Shown here piece after piece: positions 27,501 to 36,800 of a stretch of DNA of 64,000 bases. Location: assembly GCF_001955695.1 (NCBI RefSeq), contig NZ_CP019236.1:1-64000 (forward strand). The letters are read 5' to 3'. Every line of letters starts with the position of its first letter. The first letter of the stretch is position 1. The notes beneath the pieces are model-generated. The model was not told the origin of the DNA, searched no databases, and saw only the letters and a list, made by a program, of their open reading frames with translations. Both the position numbers and the translations under genes were made by a program. Source of the DNA: Rhodoferax koreense (GTDB taxonomy: Bacteria > Pseudomonadota > Gammaproteobacteria > Burkholderiales > Burkholderiaceae_C).

Positions 27501-27529
27501 TTGAGGCGCCGCGCGCGTCGCAGTACCAT
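27501..27529 (+). promoter_or_regulatory. Sigma-70-like promoter before the DAHP synthase gene
   Basis: TTGAGG (27501-27506) and TACCAT (27524-27529) are separated by exactly 17 bases, about 50 bases before the DAHP synthase ATG. Each box matches consensus at four of six positions. No trp-type operator is obvious. Confidence 0.4.
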
Positions 27530-27578
27530 CCTCGTCCCAACGAGAAGTCGTACACAAAACAAGAGAAGAGGCCCCGCC

Positions 27579-28691
27579 ATGCCCACCCACGCCCATCCCG
27601 CCGCTGCGGCCGCGCCGCGCACCCATGACACGACGCGCATCGACGACACCCGCATCAAGGCCGTGCGCCCGCTGATCACCCCTGCCCTGCTGCAGGAATG
27701 GCTGCCCGCGCCCGAGGCCGCAGAGGCCCTGGTGGAGGTCAGCCGCGGCGCCATCTCGCGGGTGCTGCACGGTGGCGATGATCGGCTGGTGGTGGTGGTC
27801 GGGCCGTGCTCGATCCACGACCACGACCAGGCGCTCGACTACGCACGGCAGCTGAAGGTGCAGGCCGACGCCTTGCGGGACGAGCTGCTGATCGTGATGC
27901 GCGTTTACTTCGAGAAACCCCGCACCACGGTGGGCTGGAAGGGCTACATCAACGACCCGCGCCTGGACGGCAGCTTCGCCATCAACGAAGGCCTGGAGCG
28001 CGCACGCCAGCTGCTGCTCGACTTGCTGGCGCTGGGCCTGCCGGTGGGCACGGAATTCCTCGACCTGCTGTCGCCGCAGTTCATCAGTGATTTGGTGAGC
28101 TGGGGCGCGATCGGCGCGCGCACCACCGAAAGCCAGAGCCATCGCCAGCTCGCCAGCGGCCTGAGCTGCCCGGTGGGCTTCAAGAACGGCACCGACGGCG
28201 GGGTGAAAGTGGCCAGCGACGCGATGCTGGCCGCGCAGGCCGAACACGCCTTCATGGGCATGACCAAGATGGGGCAGGCGGCGATCTTCGAGACACGTGG
28301 CAACGACGACTGCCATGTGATCCTGCGCGGCGGCAAGCAGCCCAACTACGCGGCTGCGGACGTGGATGCCACCTGCGCACTGCTGCAGGGCGCAGGCCTG
28401 CGCCCGCAGGTGATGATCGACGTGTCGCATGCCAACAGCAGCAAGCAGCACCGCCGCCAGATCGAGGTGGCCGCCGACGTGGCCGCGCAGATCGCCGCGG
28501 GCGACCGGCGCATCGTCGGCCTGATGATCGAGAGCCATCTCGAGGAAGGGCGGCAGGACATCGTGCCCGGCCAGCCGCTGAAACGCGGCGTTTCGGTCAC
28601 CGACGCCTGCATCAGCATGGCCCAGACCCTGCCCGTGCTGCAGGGCCTGGCCGAGGCCGTGCGCGCGCGGCGCGGCAAATCCCCGCGGTAG
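27579..28691 (+). CDS. 3-deoxy-7-phosphoheptulonate synthase, class I
   Basis: DAHP synthase catalyses the first step of the shikimate pathway, from phosphoenolpyruvate and erythrose 4-phosphate. The 370-residue product has the class I alpha-type motifs VVVVGPCSIHDHDQAL, RVYFEKPRTTVGWKGYIND, GFKNGTDGG and DVSHANSSKQ. This matches the AroF/AroG/AroH group; the feedback amino acid cannot be read with confidence, so no symbol is given. The ATG at 27579 (MPTHAHP) follows an AGAGAAGAGG-type ribosome site. It is downstream of a candidate promoter and convergent with the MocR regulator gene. Confidence 0.93.
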   Translation: MPTHAHPAAAAAPRTHDTTRIDDTRIKAVRPLITPALLQEWLPAPEAAEALVEVSRGAISRVLHGGDDRLVVVVGPCSIHDHDQALDYARQLKVQADALRDELLIVMRVYFEKPRTTVGWKGYINDPRLDGSFAINEGLERARQLLLDLLALGLPVGTEFLDLLSPQFISDLVSWGAIGARTTESQSHRQLASGLSCPVGFKNGTDGGVKVASDAMLAAQAEHAFMGMTKMGQAAIFETRGNDDCHVILRGGKQPNYAAADVDATCALLQGAGLRPQVMIDVSHANSSKQHRRQIEVAADVAAQIAAGDRRIVGLMIESHLEEGRQDIVPGQPLKRGVSVTDACISMAQTLPVLQGLAEAVRARRGKSPR

Positions 28692-28694
28692 CTT

Positions 28695-30128
28695 TCAGCC
28701 CATCTGCTGCAGAATGTCGCGCAGGCGGTCCAGCGAGGTGTCGATGTCCTCGGTGGCGATCACGCCGAAGCCCAACATCAGGCCCTGGCGCGGTGGCGAG
28801 AAATGGTAGAAGCCATCGATGCTGTACAGCCCCACGTCGACGCGCCGCGTGAGTTTGAGCAGCATGTCCATGTCGAGTGTGCGACGCGCGAGTGCGGCCA
28901 TGTGGAAGCCGGCCTGGGTCGGCACCAGTTCGAGCCAGGGTGCGAGGTCGGCGGCGAAACGCTGCATCAGCCGCTCGCGGCGCGCCGCGTACACCGCATG
29001 GCAGCGGCGGATGTGTTTGAGCAATTCACCCTCGTCGATGAACTTGGCCAGCGCGGCCTGCGCCGGCAAAGCGGTGTGCCAGTCGACCAGATGTTTGGCC
29101 GCAGCCACGGCTTCGTTGATGGCCGGCGGCGCGATCAGGTAGCCGAGGCGCAGCTCGGGCGAAATCGTCTTGGAGAAGCTGCCGACGAAGGCCACGCGGC
29201 CGTGCCGGTCCAGGCTTTGCAAGGCATCGTTGGGCCGGCCCTCGTAGCGGAATTCGCTGTCGTAGTCGTCCTCCACCACCAGCGCGCCGAGCGCCTCGGC
29301 GCGCGCCAGCAAAGCCTCGCGGCGGCGTGTGCTCATCGGCATGCCGAGCGGGAAGTGGTGCGCGGGTGTGACGTAGATGAGGCAGGTGCCGTCGGGAATC
29401 CGCTCCGCCTGCAGGCCCTCGCCATCCACAGGCACGCCGACCACGTGTGCACCCAGGCCCTCGAACAGCGCCCGCACGGGCGGATAGCCCGGCTCCTCCA
29501 CGGCCACGGTGGCGCCCGGCGCCACCAGCACGCGCGCCACCAGGTCGAAGGCCTGCTGCGCACCGTTGGTGACGATGATGTCGGCCGCGCCGCAACGCAC
29601 GCCGCGCGAGAACGCCACGTGGCGGGCGATGGCTTCGCGCAAAGCCGGCAGGCCTTCGGTCGGGCCATACAGGCCGCGTGAACGGCTGCTCTCGCGCAGC
29701 GCCTGCATCACGCAGCGGCGCCATTCGGCCTGCGGAAACAGCTTGCGGTCGGGCGCGCCGCCGATGTATTCGAAGCGCGAACCGCCCTCGTGCGGCGCAT
29801 GCCGCAGCGGCGTGTGCAGACCACGCCAGCGCGCCAGCATGTCGGCACCGGCGAAATCGGAACGTTGCGGCGCGGGCGCCTGCGGCACCGCCTTGCCGGC
29901 AACGAAGGTGCCGCTGCCGACACGGCCGATCAGCACACGGTCGTAGGTGAGCCGCGCATAGGCCTCGTTCACCGTCTTGCGCGACAGGCCGAGCTGCTCG
30001 GCCAGCAGGCGCGACGGTGGCAGCTTCGCGCCTGGCGCGAGCCGGCCGGCGCGCACGGCCTCGCGCAACTGCCGCACCAGTTGCCCCGTGAGGTCCTTGT
30101 CACCTTCGATGACGACGTGCAATTCCAT
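28695..30128 (-). CDS. MocR/PdxR-type GntR regulator with aminotransferase domain
   Basis: A 477-residue chimeric regulator with a GntR winged helix-turn-helix at residues about 1-75 (RAGRLAPGAKLPPSRLLAEQ, then LGLSRKTVNEAYARL) and a fold-type I aminotransferase-like domain after about residue 110. The PLP-binding lysine appears in GSFSKTISPE near residue 318. Members sense PLP or amino-compounds and activate or repress divergent genes. It is divergent from an AhpD-cupin-MFS operon, its probable target. The ATG at 30128 follows GGAGACC; an upstream ATG at 30191 would overlap the intergenic repeats. Confidence 0.9.
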   Translation of the reverse strand: MELHVVIEGDKDLTGQLVRQLREAVRAGRLAPGAKLPPSRLLAEQLGLSRKTVNEAYARLTYDRVLIGRVGSGTFVAGKAVPQAPAPQRSDFAGADMLARWRGLHTPLRHAPHEGGSRFEYIGGAPDRKLFPQAEWRRCVMQALRESSRSRGLYGPTEGLPALREAIARHVAFSRGVRCGAADIIVTNGAQQAFDLVARVLVAPGATVAVEEPGYPPVRALFEGLGAHVVGVPVDGEGLQAERIPDGTCLIYVTPAHHFPLGMPMSTRRREALLARAEALGALVVEDDYDSEFRYEGRPNDALQSLDRHGRVAFVGSFSKTISPELRLGYLIAPPAINEAVAAAKHLVDWHTALPAQAALAKFIDEGELLKHIRRCHAVYAARRERLMQRFAADLAPWLELVPTQAGFHMAALARRTLDMDMLLKLTRRVDVGLYSIDGFYHFSPPRQGLMLGFGVIATEDIDTSLDRLRDILQQMG

Positions 30129-30180
30129 GAATTGGTCTCCTCGAAATGCCTCGAATTGGCCGCCGATGGGATGCCATTGG
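30129..30180. promoter_or_regulatory. Direct-repeat sites in the MocR/AhpD intergenic region
   Basis: GAATTGG occurs at 30129-30135 and 30153-30159, and the related CCATTGG at 30174-30180, in the same orientation and about two helical turns apart. MocR-family proteins are known to bind direct repeats, so these are candidate operators for the divergent regulator. Confidence 0.4.
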
Positions 30181-30221
30181 CTACCTAGCATAGACCTACC
30201 TCAACACAGCTGGAGATCATC

Positions 30222-30659
30222 ATGGAACAACGTCTCGACATGTACAAAACCTCGCCCGATGCCATCAAGGCGCTGGTGGCACTGGAAACGGCCGTTTCCA
30301 AACTCGGCATCGAACCCGCGCTGCAGGAGCTGGTGCGGTTGCGCGCCTCGCAGATCAACGGCTGCGCATTCTGTGTCGACCTGCACAGCAGCGACGCGCG
30401 CAAGAAGGGTGAAACCGAACGCCGCCTCAACGCCGTGACGGTGTGGCGCGAGACGCCGTTCTTCACGCCGCGCGAACGCGCCGCACTGGCCTGGACCGAA
30501 GCCCTGACCCGCATCGCCGACACGCATGCGCCGGACGCCGACTACGCCGACCTCGCCGAACATTTCACGGAAGCCGAACGCGTGAACCTGACGCTGGCCA
30601 TCGGCCTGATCAACGTGTGGAACCGGCTGTCGGTCGCGTTCCGCAAGATGCCCGCATAA
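30222..30659 (+). CDS. AhpD-like carboxymuconolactone decarboxylase-family protein
   Basis: A 145-residue protein of the AhpD/CMD family with the redox pair in NGCAFCVDLHS (Cys48, Cys51) and the conserved His55. This is the peroxidase-type signature, which supports alkyl hydroperoxidase-like antioxidant activity rather than lactone decarboxylation. It is the first gene of a run with a secreted cupin and an MFS exporter, divergent from a MocR regulator. A clear ribosome site (GGAGATCATC) precedes the ATG. Confidence 0.88.
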   Translation: MEQRLDMYKTSPDAIKALVALETAVSKLGIEPALQELVRLRASQINGCAFCVDLHSSDARKKGETERRLNAVTVWRETPFFTPRERAALAWTEALTRIADTHAPDADYADLAEHFTEAERVNLTLAIGLINVWNRLSVAFRKMPA

Positions 30660-30668
30660 GGAGCCACG

Positions 30669-31082
30669 ATGAAAATCCGAACGTCTTTCGCGCCGGTGTT
30701 GTTCTCCGCCCTGCTGACGTTGGCCGGCGTGGCTGCGGCACACGGGGCCGGCGAAGAAACCGTGACCCCGCTGCAGCACGAATTGCTGCGCGAGCTGCCC
30801 GGCAAGCAGGCGGTCATGGCCGTGGTCGCTTACCAGCCCGGTCAGGCCAGCACGCCGCACCAGCATGGCGGCACGGTGATGGCCTATGTGCTCGAAGGCA
30901 GCGTGGTCTCGCAGGTCGGCGACCAGCCGGCCACGACCTTCCACGCAGGCCAGTCCTGGGTCGAGACACCGCATGCGCCGCACCGCGTTTCGCGCAACGC
31001 CAGCCAGACACGGCCGGCCAGGCTGCTGGTCTGGCTGCTGATGGACGAAGGCGGCCAGGTCAAGCAGCCGCTGGCCGAATAA
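30669..31082 (+). CDS. Secreted cupin-domain protein
   Basis: A 137-residue protein with an N-terminal signal peptide (MKIRTSFAPVLFSALLTLAG) and a single small cupin domain. The cupin metal motif is visible as STPHQHGGTVMAYVLEGSV (two His and a Glu) and later ETPHAPHRVS. It should act in the periplasm on a small molecule; the substrate is unknown. It follows the AhpD-like gene by nine bases and precedes the MFS gene by 14, in one transcript. Confidence 0.85.
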   Translation: MKIRTSFAPVLFSALLTLAGVAAAHGAGEETVTPLQHELLRELPGKQAVMAVVAYQPGQASTPHQHGGTVMAYVLEGSVVSQVGDQPATTFHAGQSWVETPHAPHRVSRNASQTRPARLLVWLLMDEGGQVKQPLAE

Positions 31083-31096
31083 GCAGCGAGACCGCG

Positions 31097-32662
31097 ATGC
31101 CGACACCAACCACCGCCAGCCGCGGGCCACGCGGGCCGTACCTGCTCTATCTGCTGATCGGCAGCCTGCCGTTCAGCGACTTCCTGCAGACCGGCATCGT
31201 CGCCTTCAGCGCCGCGCCGGTGATGGGCGACATCGCCGCCAGCCCCGAGGAATACAGCAGCGTGGCCACGCTGTACGCGGTGGTGGCGATCGCCGTGATC
31301 GCCGTGCACCGGCAGTTGCTGGATCGGCTCGGCTGGCGCCGAATGGTGCAGGGTGCGAGCCTGTTCTTCGCCAGCGGCGCCGTGGTCTGCGGCTTGAGCC
31401 AGGGCCTGCCGCTGTTTGCGCTCGGCCGGGTGTTGATGGCGCTGGGTTGCGCCTCGTTCCTGACCGCGGGCCGGGTGCTGGTGAACCACATCCCGCTGTC
31501 GCCCAGGCGTTTCACCGGCATCAAGTTCTTCGCGTCGGGCCTGGCCTGGGGCGGCGTGGCCGGGCCGTGGCTGGCCGCGGCGGCGCTCGCCTCGCACAGC
31601 TGGCGGCTCGGTTTCTTCGCGCTGCTGCTGCCGGCGGCGATCATCTTCATGCTGGCCAGCCTGGCGCTGGACAACACGCCGCACGACCAGGCCAAGCCGC
31701 ACCTGGCGTTGCCTCGTAGCCTGCTGCTGTTGATCGGCGGCAGCTTCACCCTGCTGCATGTGCTGCAGCGCTCGAACTACGACTTCTTCAACGGCGCGCG
31801 CCTGCTATGGGCCGGCGCTTTGCTGGCGCTGATCGCGCTGGCGATGTTCGTGTGGCTGAGCCGGCGCGATGCGGCCGCGCCCATCGCGTTCCGGCCACTG
31901 GCACAGCGTCGTTACCTCGTCGGCTTGGGCATGTTCGCCCTGTGTTACCTGGTGCTCGGCGCCAACAACACCATGCTGCCGGTGCTGCTGCAGCGCGCAC
32001 TGGGCCTGCCGCTCGAAGTCATCGGCCGTTACATGGGCATCGGCGCCCTGGCCGGTGTGGCCAGTTGGATCGTGGTCTCGCGGCTGATGCCGAAAAGCCC
32101 GGGGCCGACGCGGTATTACCTGGCCGGCTTCGCCGCGCTGCTCGCCTGTGGCCTGCGGCTGTCGTCCATCAGCGAGGCGGCCGACCCCTGGCGCAGCGTA
32201 CTGCCGGCGCTGCTGTGCAACGGTGCCTTCGTGATCCTGGCGCTGTCCACCACGGCGATGCAGACCTTCCAGACGTTGCAGCGCGACGAGGTCACGTTCT
32301 CGCATGCGAACCAGGTGAAGAGCATGCTGGGACAGTTCGGCGTGGCCGCGGGCACGGCGCTGGCCACCTTGTGTCTGCAGTGGCGCAGCAGCCTGCACTA
32401 CGCCCACCTCACGGAAAGCCTGTCGGCCAGCAACGGCGCGCTGCAGCCTTCGCTGGCGCTGTTGACACGCTGGTTCGCGGCCGCACAGGACACGGCCAGG
32501 GCGCCGGCCATGGCGCTGGCCCAGCTCGGCCTGTGGGTGAACCAGGAGGCCACGCTGATGGGCGCGCTCGACTACTTCTTCGCGGTGGCGCTGCTGGCCG
32601 GCTTCTGCATGTGCATGGTGGCGATCGAGGGCCTGTGGCGCGTCCGGCGGCCACCGCGGTGA
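31097..32662 (+). CDS. MFS transporter, DHA2-like
   Basis: A 521-residue membrane protein with about fourteen hydrophobic spans, including an N-terminal LLYLLIGSLPFSDFLQ region and a motif-A-like loop RQLLDRLGWRRMVQ. Length and span number fit the 14-helix DHA2 drug/proton antiporter branch. It is the last gene of the AhpD-cupin-MFS run, so it may export a toxic compound handled by the other two. The ATG at 31097 is chosen; a much longer frame upstream only shadows the cupin gene. Confidence 0.85.
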   Translation: MPTPTTASRGPRGPYLLYLLIGSLPFSDFLQTGIVAFSAAPVMGDIAASPEEYSSVATLYAVVAIAVIAVHRQLLDRLGWRRMVQGASLFFASGAVVCGLSQGLPLFALGRVLMALGCASFLTAGRVLVNHIPLSPRRFTGIKFFASGLAWGGVAGPWLAAAALASHSWRLGFFALLLPAAIIFMLASLALDNTPHDQAKPHLALPRSLLLLIGGSFTLLHVLQRSNYDFFNGARLLWAGALLALIALAMFVWLSRRDAAAPIAFRPLAQRRYLVGLGMFALCYLVLGANNTMLPVLLQRALGLPLEVIGRYMGIGALAGVASWIVVSRLMPKSPGPTRYYLAGFAALLACGLRLSSISEAADPWRSVLPALLCNGAFVILALSTTAMQTFQTLQRDEVTFSHANQVKSMLGQFGVAAGTALATLCLQWRSSLHYAHLTESLSASNGALQPSLALLTRWFAAAQDTARAPAMALAQLGLWVNQEATLMGALDYFFAVALLAGFCMCMVAIEGLWRVRRPPR

Positions 32663-32684
32663 AGCACGCGATGTCCACCCGCCA

Positions 32685-33734
32685 TCATCGCCGGCCGTCA
32701 TGCCGGTGCTGATCGGGTTCATCGTCGCGCAGTGGCGCATAGCCCGGGCCGCCAAACGACACGTCGCCGAGCCGCCAGCCCGACGGCCTGCGCACCGCGC
32801 CCCAGAAGCGCTTGAGTACGTGCCACTGCATGGCGACCAGGCCGCGCTCGTTGTCGGCGTCGACCACCGGATCGCTGACGCCGGTCGGCCGCAGCGCGGC
32901 GCCATACAGCGCGGTGCCGAACAAACGGTCCCATACCGACAGCACCTGGCCGAAGTTGCAGTTGTGCAGGGTCGGCCGCTCGGGGTCGCGGCGCATGTGG
33001 TGCAGCCGGTGGAAGCGCGGCCCGACCAGCCAGCGTTCGCCGATGCGTCCCATCGCGGCGAGTTGAAGGCGGACATTGGCGTGGGAAAGGTTCTGGATCA
33101 GTTCGCTCAGCAGCACCAGCAGCGCGAATTCAGAAGCGTCCACGCCCATGGCCAATCCGACACCGGCCAGGATGAACGATTGCAGCACGCCGTCGAGGTA
33201 GCTGCCGCGGTCGTTGCTCCAGCAACTCATCTGGCGCTGGCTGTGGTGCATGCTGTGCAGCGCCCACCACCAGGGAATGGCGTGCTGGGCGCGATGCATC
33301 CAGTAGTAGGCGAGGTCATAGACCACGTAGTAGACGAAGAACATCGCGAACGGGTGCCCGGTGAACCAGGGGAACCACGCACGCAGCCCACCCGGCTCGT
33401 CCTCGGCCGGCCCGCCGCCGAGCAGCTGTGCGAAAGGCATCAGTACCAGGAAGCTGAACAGCGGAAACAGGCCCAGCAGCATCAGCAGCGTGTAGTGGCG
33501 GTCCACCGTGGTCAGGCGCCGGTCCTGCCAGCGCTCGGCCGGCCAGAGGCCCTCCAGCGGCCGCATCACGCCGGCGATCAGCAACAACTGAATACCCGCG
33601 ATCAGCAGCGATTCGGCAACCTCGCGCGGGTCGCCCGCGGCGGCACCGATGTGGAGTGCGGCAAGCACCGGCACGACGATATGGGCACCGGTCCAGCCGA
33701 TGGCATCCGACCAGAGCAGCGGAAGAGATGGCAT
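32685..33734 (-). CDS. Fatty acid hydroxylase/sterol desaturase-family protein
   Basis: A 349-residue membrane protein with four or more spans and the eight-histidine di-iron motifs of this family: WMHRAQH, HSMHHS and FHRLHHMRRD. These enzymes hydroxylate or desaturate lipids using oxygen. The substrate is not known; bacterial members act on fatty acids, hopanoids or carotenoid-like lipids. It stands alone, convergent with the MFS gene and divergent from the first large GGDEF/EAL gene across 164 bases. Confidence 0.88.
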   Translation of the reverse strand: MPSLPLLWSDAIGWTGAHIVVPVLAALHIGAAAGDPREVAESLLIAGIQLLLIAGVMRPLEGLWPAERWQDRRLTTVDRHYTLLMLLGLFPLFSFLVLMPFAQLLGGGPAEDEPGGLRAWFPWFTGHPFAMFFVYYVVYDLAYYWMHRAQHAIPWWWALHSMHHSQRQMSCWSNDRGSYLDGVLQSFILAGVGLAMGVDASEFALLVLLSELIQNLSHANVRLQLAAMGRIGERWLVGPRFHRLHHMRRDPERPTLHNCNFGQVLSVWDRLFGTALYGAALRPTGVSDPVVDADNERGLVAMQWHVLKRFWGAVRRPSGWRLGDVSFGGPGYAPLRDDEPDQHRHDGRR

Positions 33735-33898
33735 GGCGTCGATCCTTGGAAGTCCTTGCCCGCATGGGCCGCACGGGGATTATCCGTGGTGGTGGACCGA
33801 CGCTGCTCTCGCGCACAAACAACACAAATCGATTGCACAATCGTTGACTTTTTCGGTCCAATCCCGGAATTTCGCATGGTTCACGCTAAAGTTCGGCG

Positions 33899-36800
33899 GT
33901 GAAAGACGAAACCTCCGCCCCGGATGCCGGCAACCAGCGGGAACCCAGCACGCTGGGCATCCTGGCTAAAACCGACGGACACGACCTGCCGCGCCCCGCA
34001 TCCGCTGGCGTGCGGCCCGCGCATGCCGAGGCGCTGGAGGTGGCAAGCCAGGTGGCCCGCATCGGCGGCTGGATCGTCGATCTGCCGTGGGGCCAGCTGA
34101 CCTGGTCGGACGAGGTGGCCGTCATCCACGAACTGCCGCCGGGCACCACGCCGCCGCTCGAGGAGGCATTCGCGCTGTATGCCCCCGATGACCGCGCCGC
34201 GATCCGCGAGGCCTTCGGCGAATGCGCACAGCGCGGCACCCCGTTCGACCTGGAACTGCAGATCGTCACCGCGCGCGGCGCGCGCCGCTGGGTGCGGGTG
34301 ATGGGCCGCGCGGTTTTTGCCGAGGGCGACGCGGGCGGCGAGGCACGGGTGCGCCGCGTGCAGGGCGCGTTCCAGGACATCTCCGACCGCAAGCAGATCG
34401 AGGAAGATCTGCGCCTGAGCGAGGAGCGTTTCAAGTACGTGAGCCGGGCCACGGCCGACGCGGTGTGGGACTGGGATCTCCGCACCGACGCGATGTGGTG
34501 GAACGAGGGGCTGAACCACCTCTTCGGCGTGGCGCCGGAAGGTACCGCACCCGACAGCGCCTCCTGGGTGTCGCGTCTCCATCCTGCCGACCGGCAACGG
34601 GTGCTCGACAGCATCCACGAAGTCATCGACGGCGGTGGCCGGAACTGGAGCGCGGAGTACCGCTTCCGCCGCCAGGACGGTTCGTATGCCGAGGTGCTCG
34701 ATCGCGGCTTCGTGATCCACGATGCGCACGGTGCGGCGGTGCGCATGGTCGGCGGCATGAGCGACCTGAGTGAAGAGCGGCTGGCCGAGGAAGAGGCGCT
34801 GCTGGACGCGGAGACGCGGGCCAACATCGTCAAGATCCAGCAGGAGATCGCCGCGCTCGACCTCGACCTCCAGGCCGTGATGACGCTCACCGCCGAGCGC
34901 GCACGCATGCTGACCGGCGCCACCGGCGGGCTGATCGAACTGCTCGAGGGCGCGTACCTGGTGTGCCGCGCCTCGTCGGGCAAGACGGCGCGTCAGATCG
35001 GGGTGCAGCTTCCGCTCGACGACAGCCTGTCGGGCCGCGCACTCAAGAGCGGCGATGTGCTGATCAGCCACGACGTGGAGACCGACGCGCGCGTGAACCG
35101 GGCCGCCTCGCACCACATCGGCGCGCGTTCCGTGATCGCCGCGCCGCTGCGTTCCGGGGCCGAGATGATCGGTGTGCTCAAGGTTCTGTCCGATGTACCG
35201 CAGGCGTTCACAGAGCGCGACGTGGTGAACATGCAGATCCTGGTGACCTCGCTGGGCACCATCATCCAGCGCCACCGCATCGCCGAGCAGTTGCGTCAGT
35301 CCGAAAGCCAGTACAGGCTGCTGTTCAACAACAACCCCATGCCGATGTGGGTCTATGAGGCGGAGCACTGGCGCTTTCTCGCGGTGAACCAGGCGGCGAT
35401 GGACCACTACGGCTACAGCGAGGCCGAGTTCCTGTCGATGCGGCTGAGCGACATCTGGCCGCCGGACGACGTGGCCGCCTTCGCGCAACTCAGCGACGCC
35501 GTGCTGAACAACCGGCCGCAGTACGCCGTGAAGCGGCGCCACCGCAAGAAAAATGGCGAATTCATCGACGTGGAGAGTTCGGGCAACAGCATCGTCTTCA
35601 ACGGCCAGTCCGCGCGGCTGGCCATGGCCAACGATGTGACGCACCGGCTGCGCGCCGAGCGTGAACTGGCCAGCGTGAGCCGCGCCCAGCGCATGCTCAG
35701 CGCCTGCAACGAAAGCCTGATCCGTGCCACGTCGGAGGCCGACCTGCTGCAGGAAATCTGCCGCATCACCGTGGACATCGGCGGCTACCGCATGGCCTGG
35801 GTCGGCTATGCGCAGGACGACGCCGAGAAGAGCGTGTCCATCGCGGCCCACTGGGGCAAGGCCACCGACTACCTGCACGACCTGCCGCTGTCGTGGTCGC
35901 CCGACGTGCGCATCGGCCAGGGGCCGGTCGGGCGCACGATCCGCAGCGGCGAGATGGTCATCGTCGAAGACATCTCCAAGGACGACAGCTTCGCGCCGTG
36001 GGTGCAGCGCGCGCTGGCCAGCGGCTTCCACGGCGTGGTGTGCCTGCCGCTGCGCACGGCGGACGGCGGGGCGAACGGCCCCACGGACCGCACCTTCGGG
36101 CTGTTCTACCTGTACGCACCGCGGGTGCTGCAGATCGGTGCCGACGAGGTGCGCCTGCTCGAGGAACTCGCCAACGACCTGGCTTTCGGCATCGCCAACC
36201 TGCGCGCCCAGGAAGAGCAGCGCCGGCTGCAGGCTGCGGTGCTGAAGGTGGCTGTGGCGGTGTCGGCCGGCACCGGCTCCACCTTCTTCGAACACCTGGC
36301 GCGCAACATGGCCGAGGCCCTCGGGGCGCAAGTCGGTGCGATCGCCAAGTTGCTGCCCGCCGAGGCATCTGCGCCGCCCAGCCTGCGTGTGCTGTCGGCC
36401 GTGGTCAATGGTGCCCCGCGGCCGCCCTTCGATTGCCCGCTGTCCGGCACGCCGTGCGAAGACCTGACGCAAGGTCAATGGCTGTTGACGGACATTCCCG
36501 TGGGCGGACTGCCAACCTCCTCCACCCTGGCCGGCTTTCCTGTGCGGGCCCATGCCGGCCGGCGACTCGACAACAGCGCCGGGCAGCCGATCGGTGTGAT
36601 CGCGGTGATGTTCGACGCGCCGCTGACCAGGCCGGACTTCGTGGTCTCCACGCTGCAGATCTTCGCCGCGCGCGCCGCCGCCGAAATCGAACGGCAGGAG
36701 GCCGACGCACGCATCCTCGACCAGGCTTCGCTGCTCGACAAGGCGCAGGACGCGATCATCGTGCGCGGCCTGAACCACCGGGTGCTGTACTGGAACAAGA

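Noticed and set aside
30443..31096. Long upstream extension of the MFS gene frame
   Set aside because: The extra residues are Arg/Pro-rich and overlap the AhpD and cupin genes; the MFS family start is at 31097.
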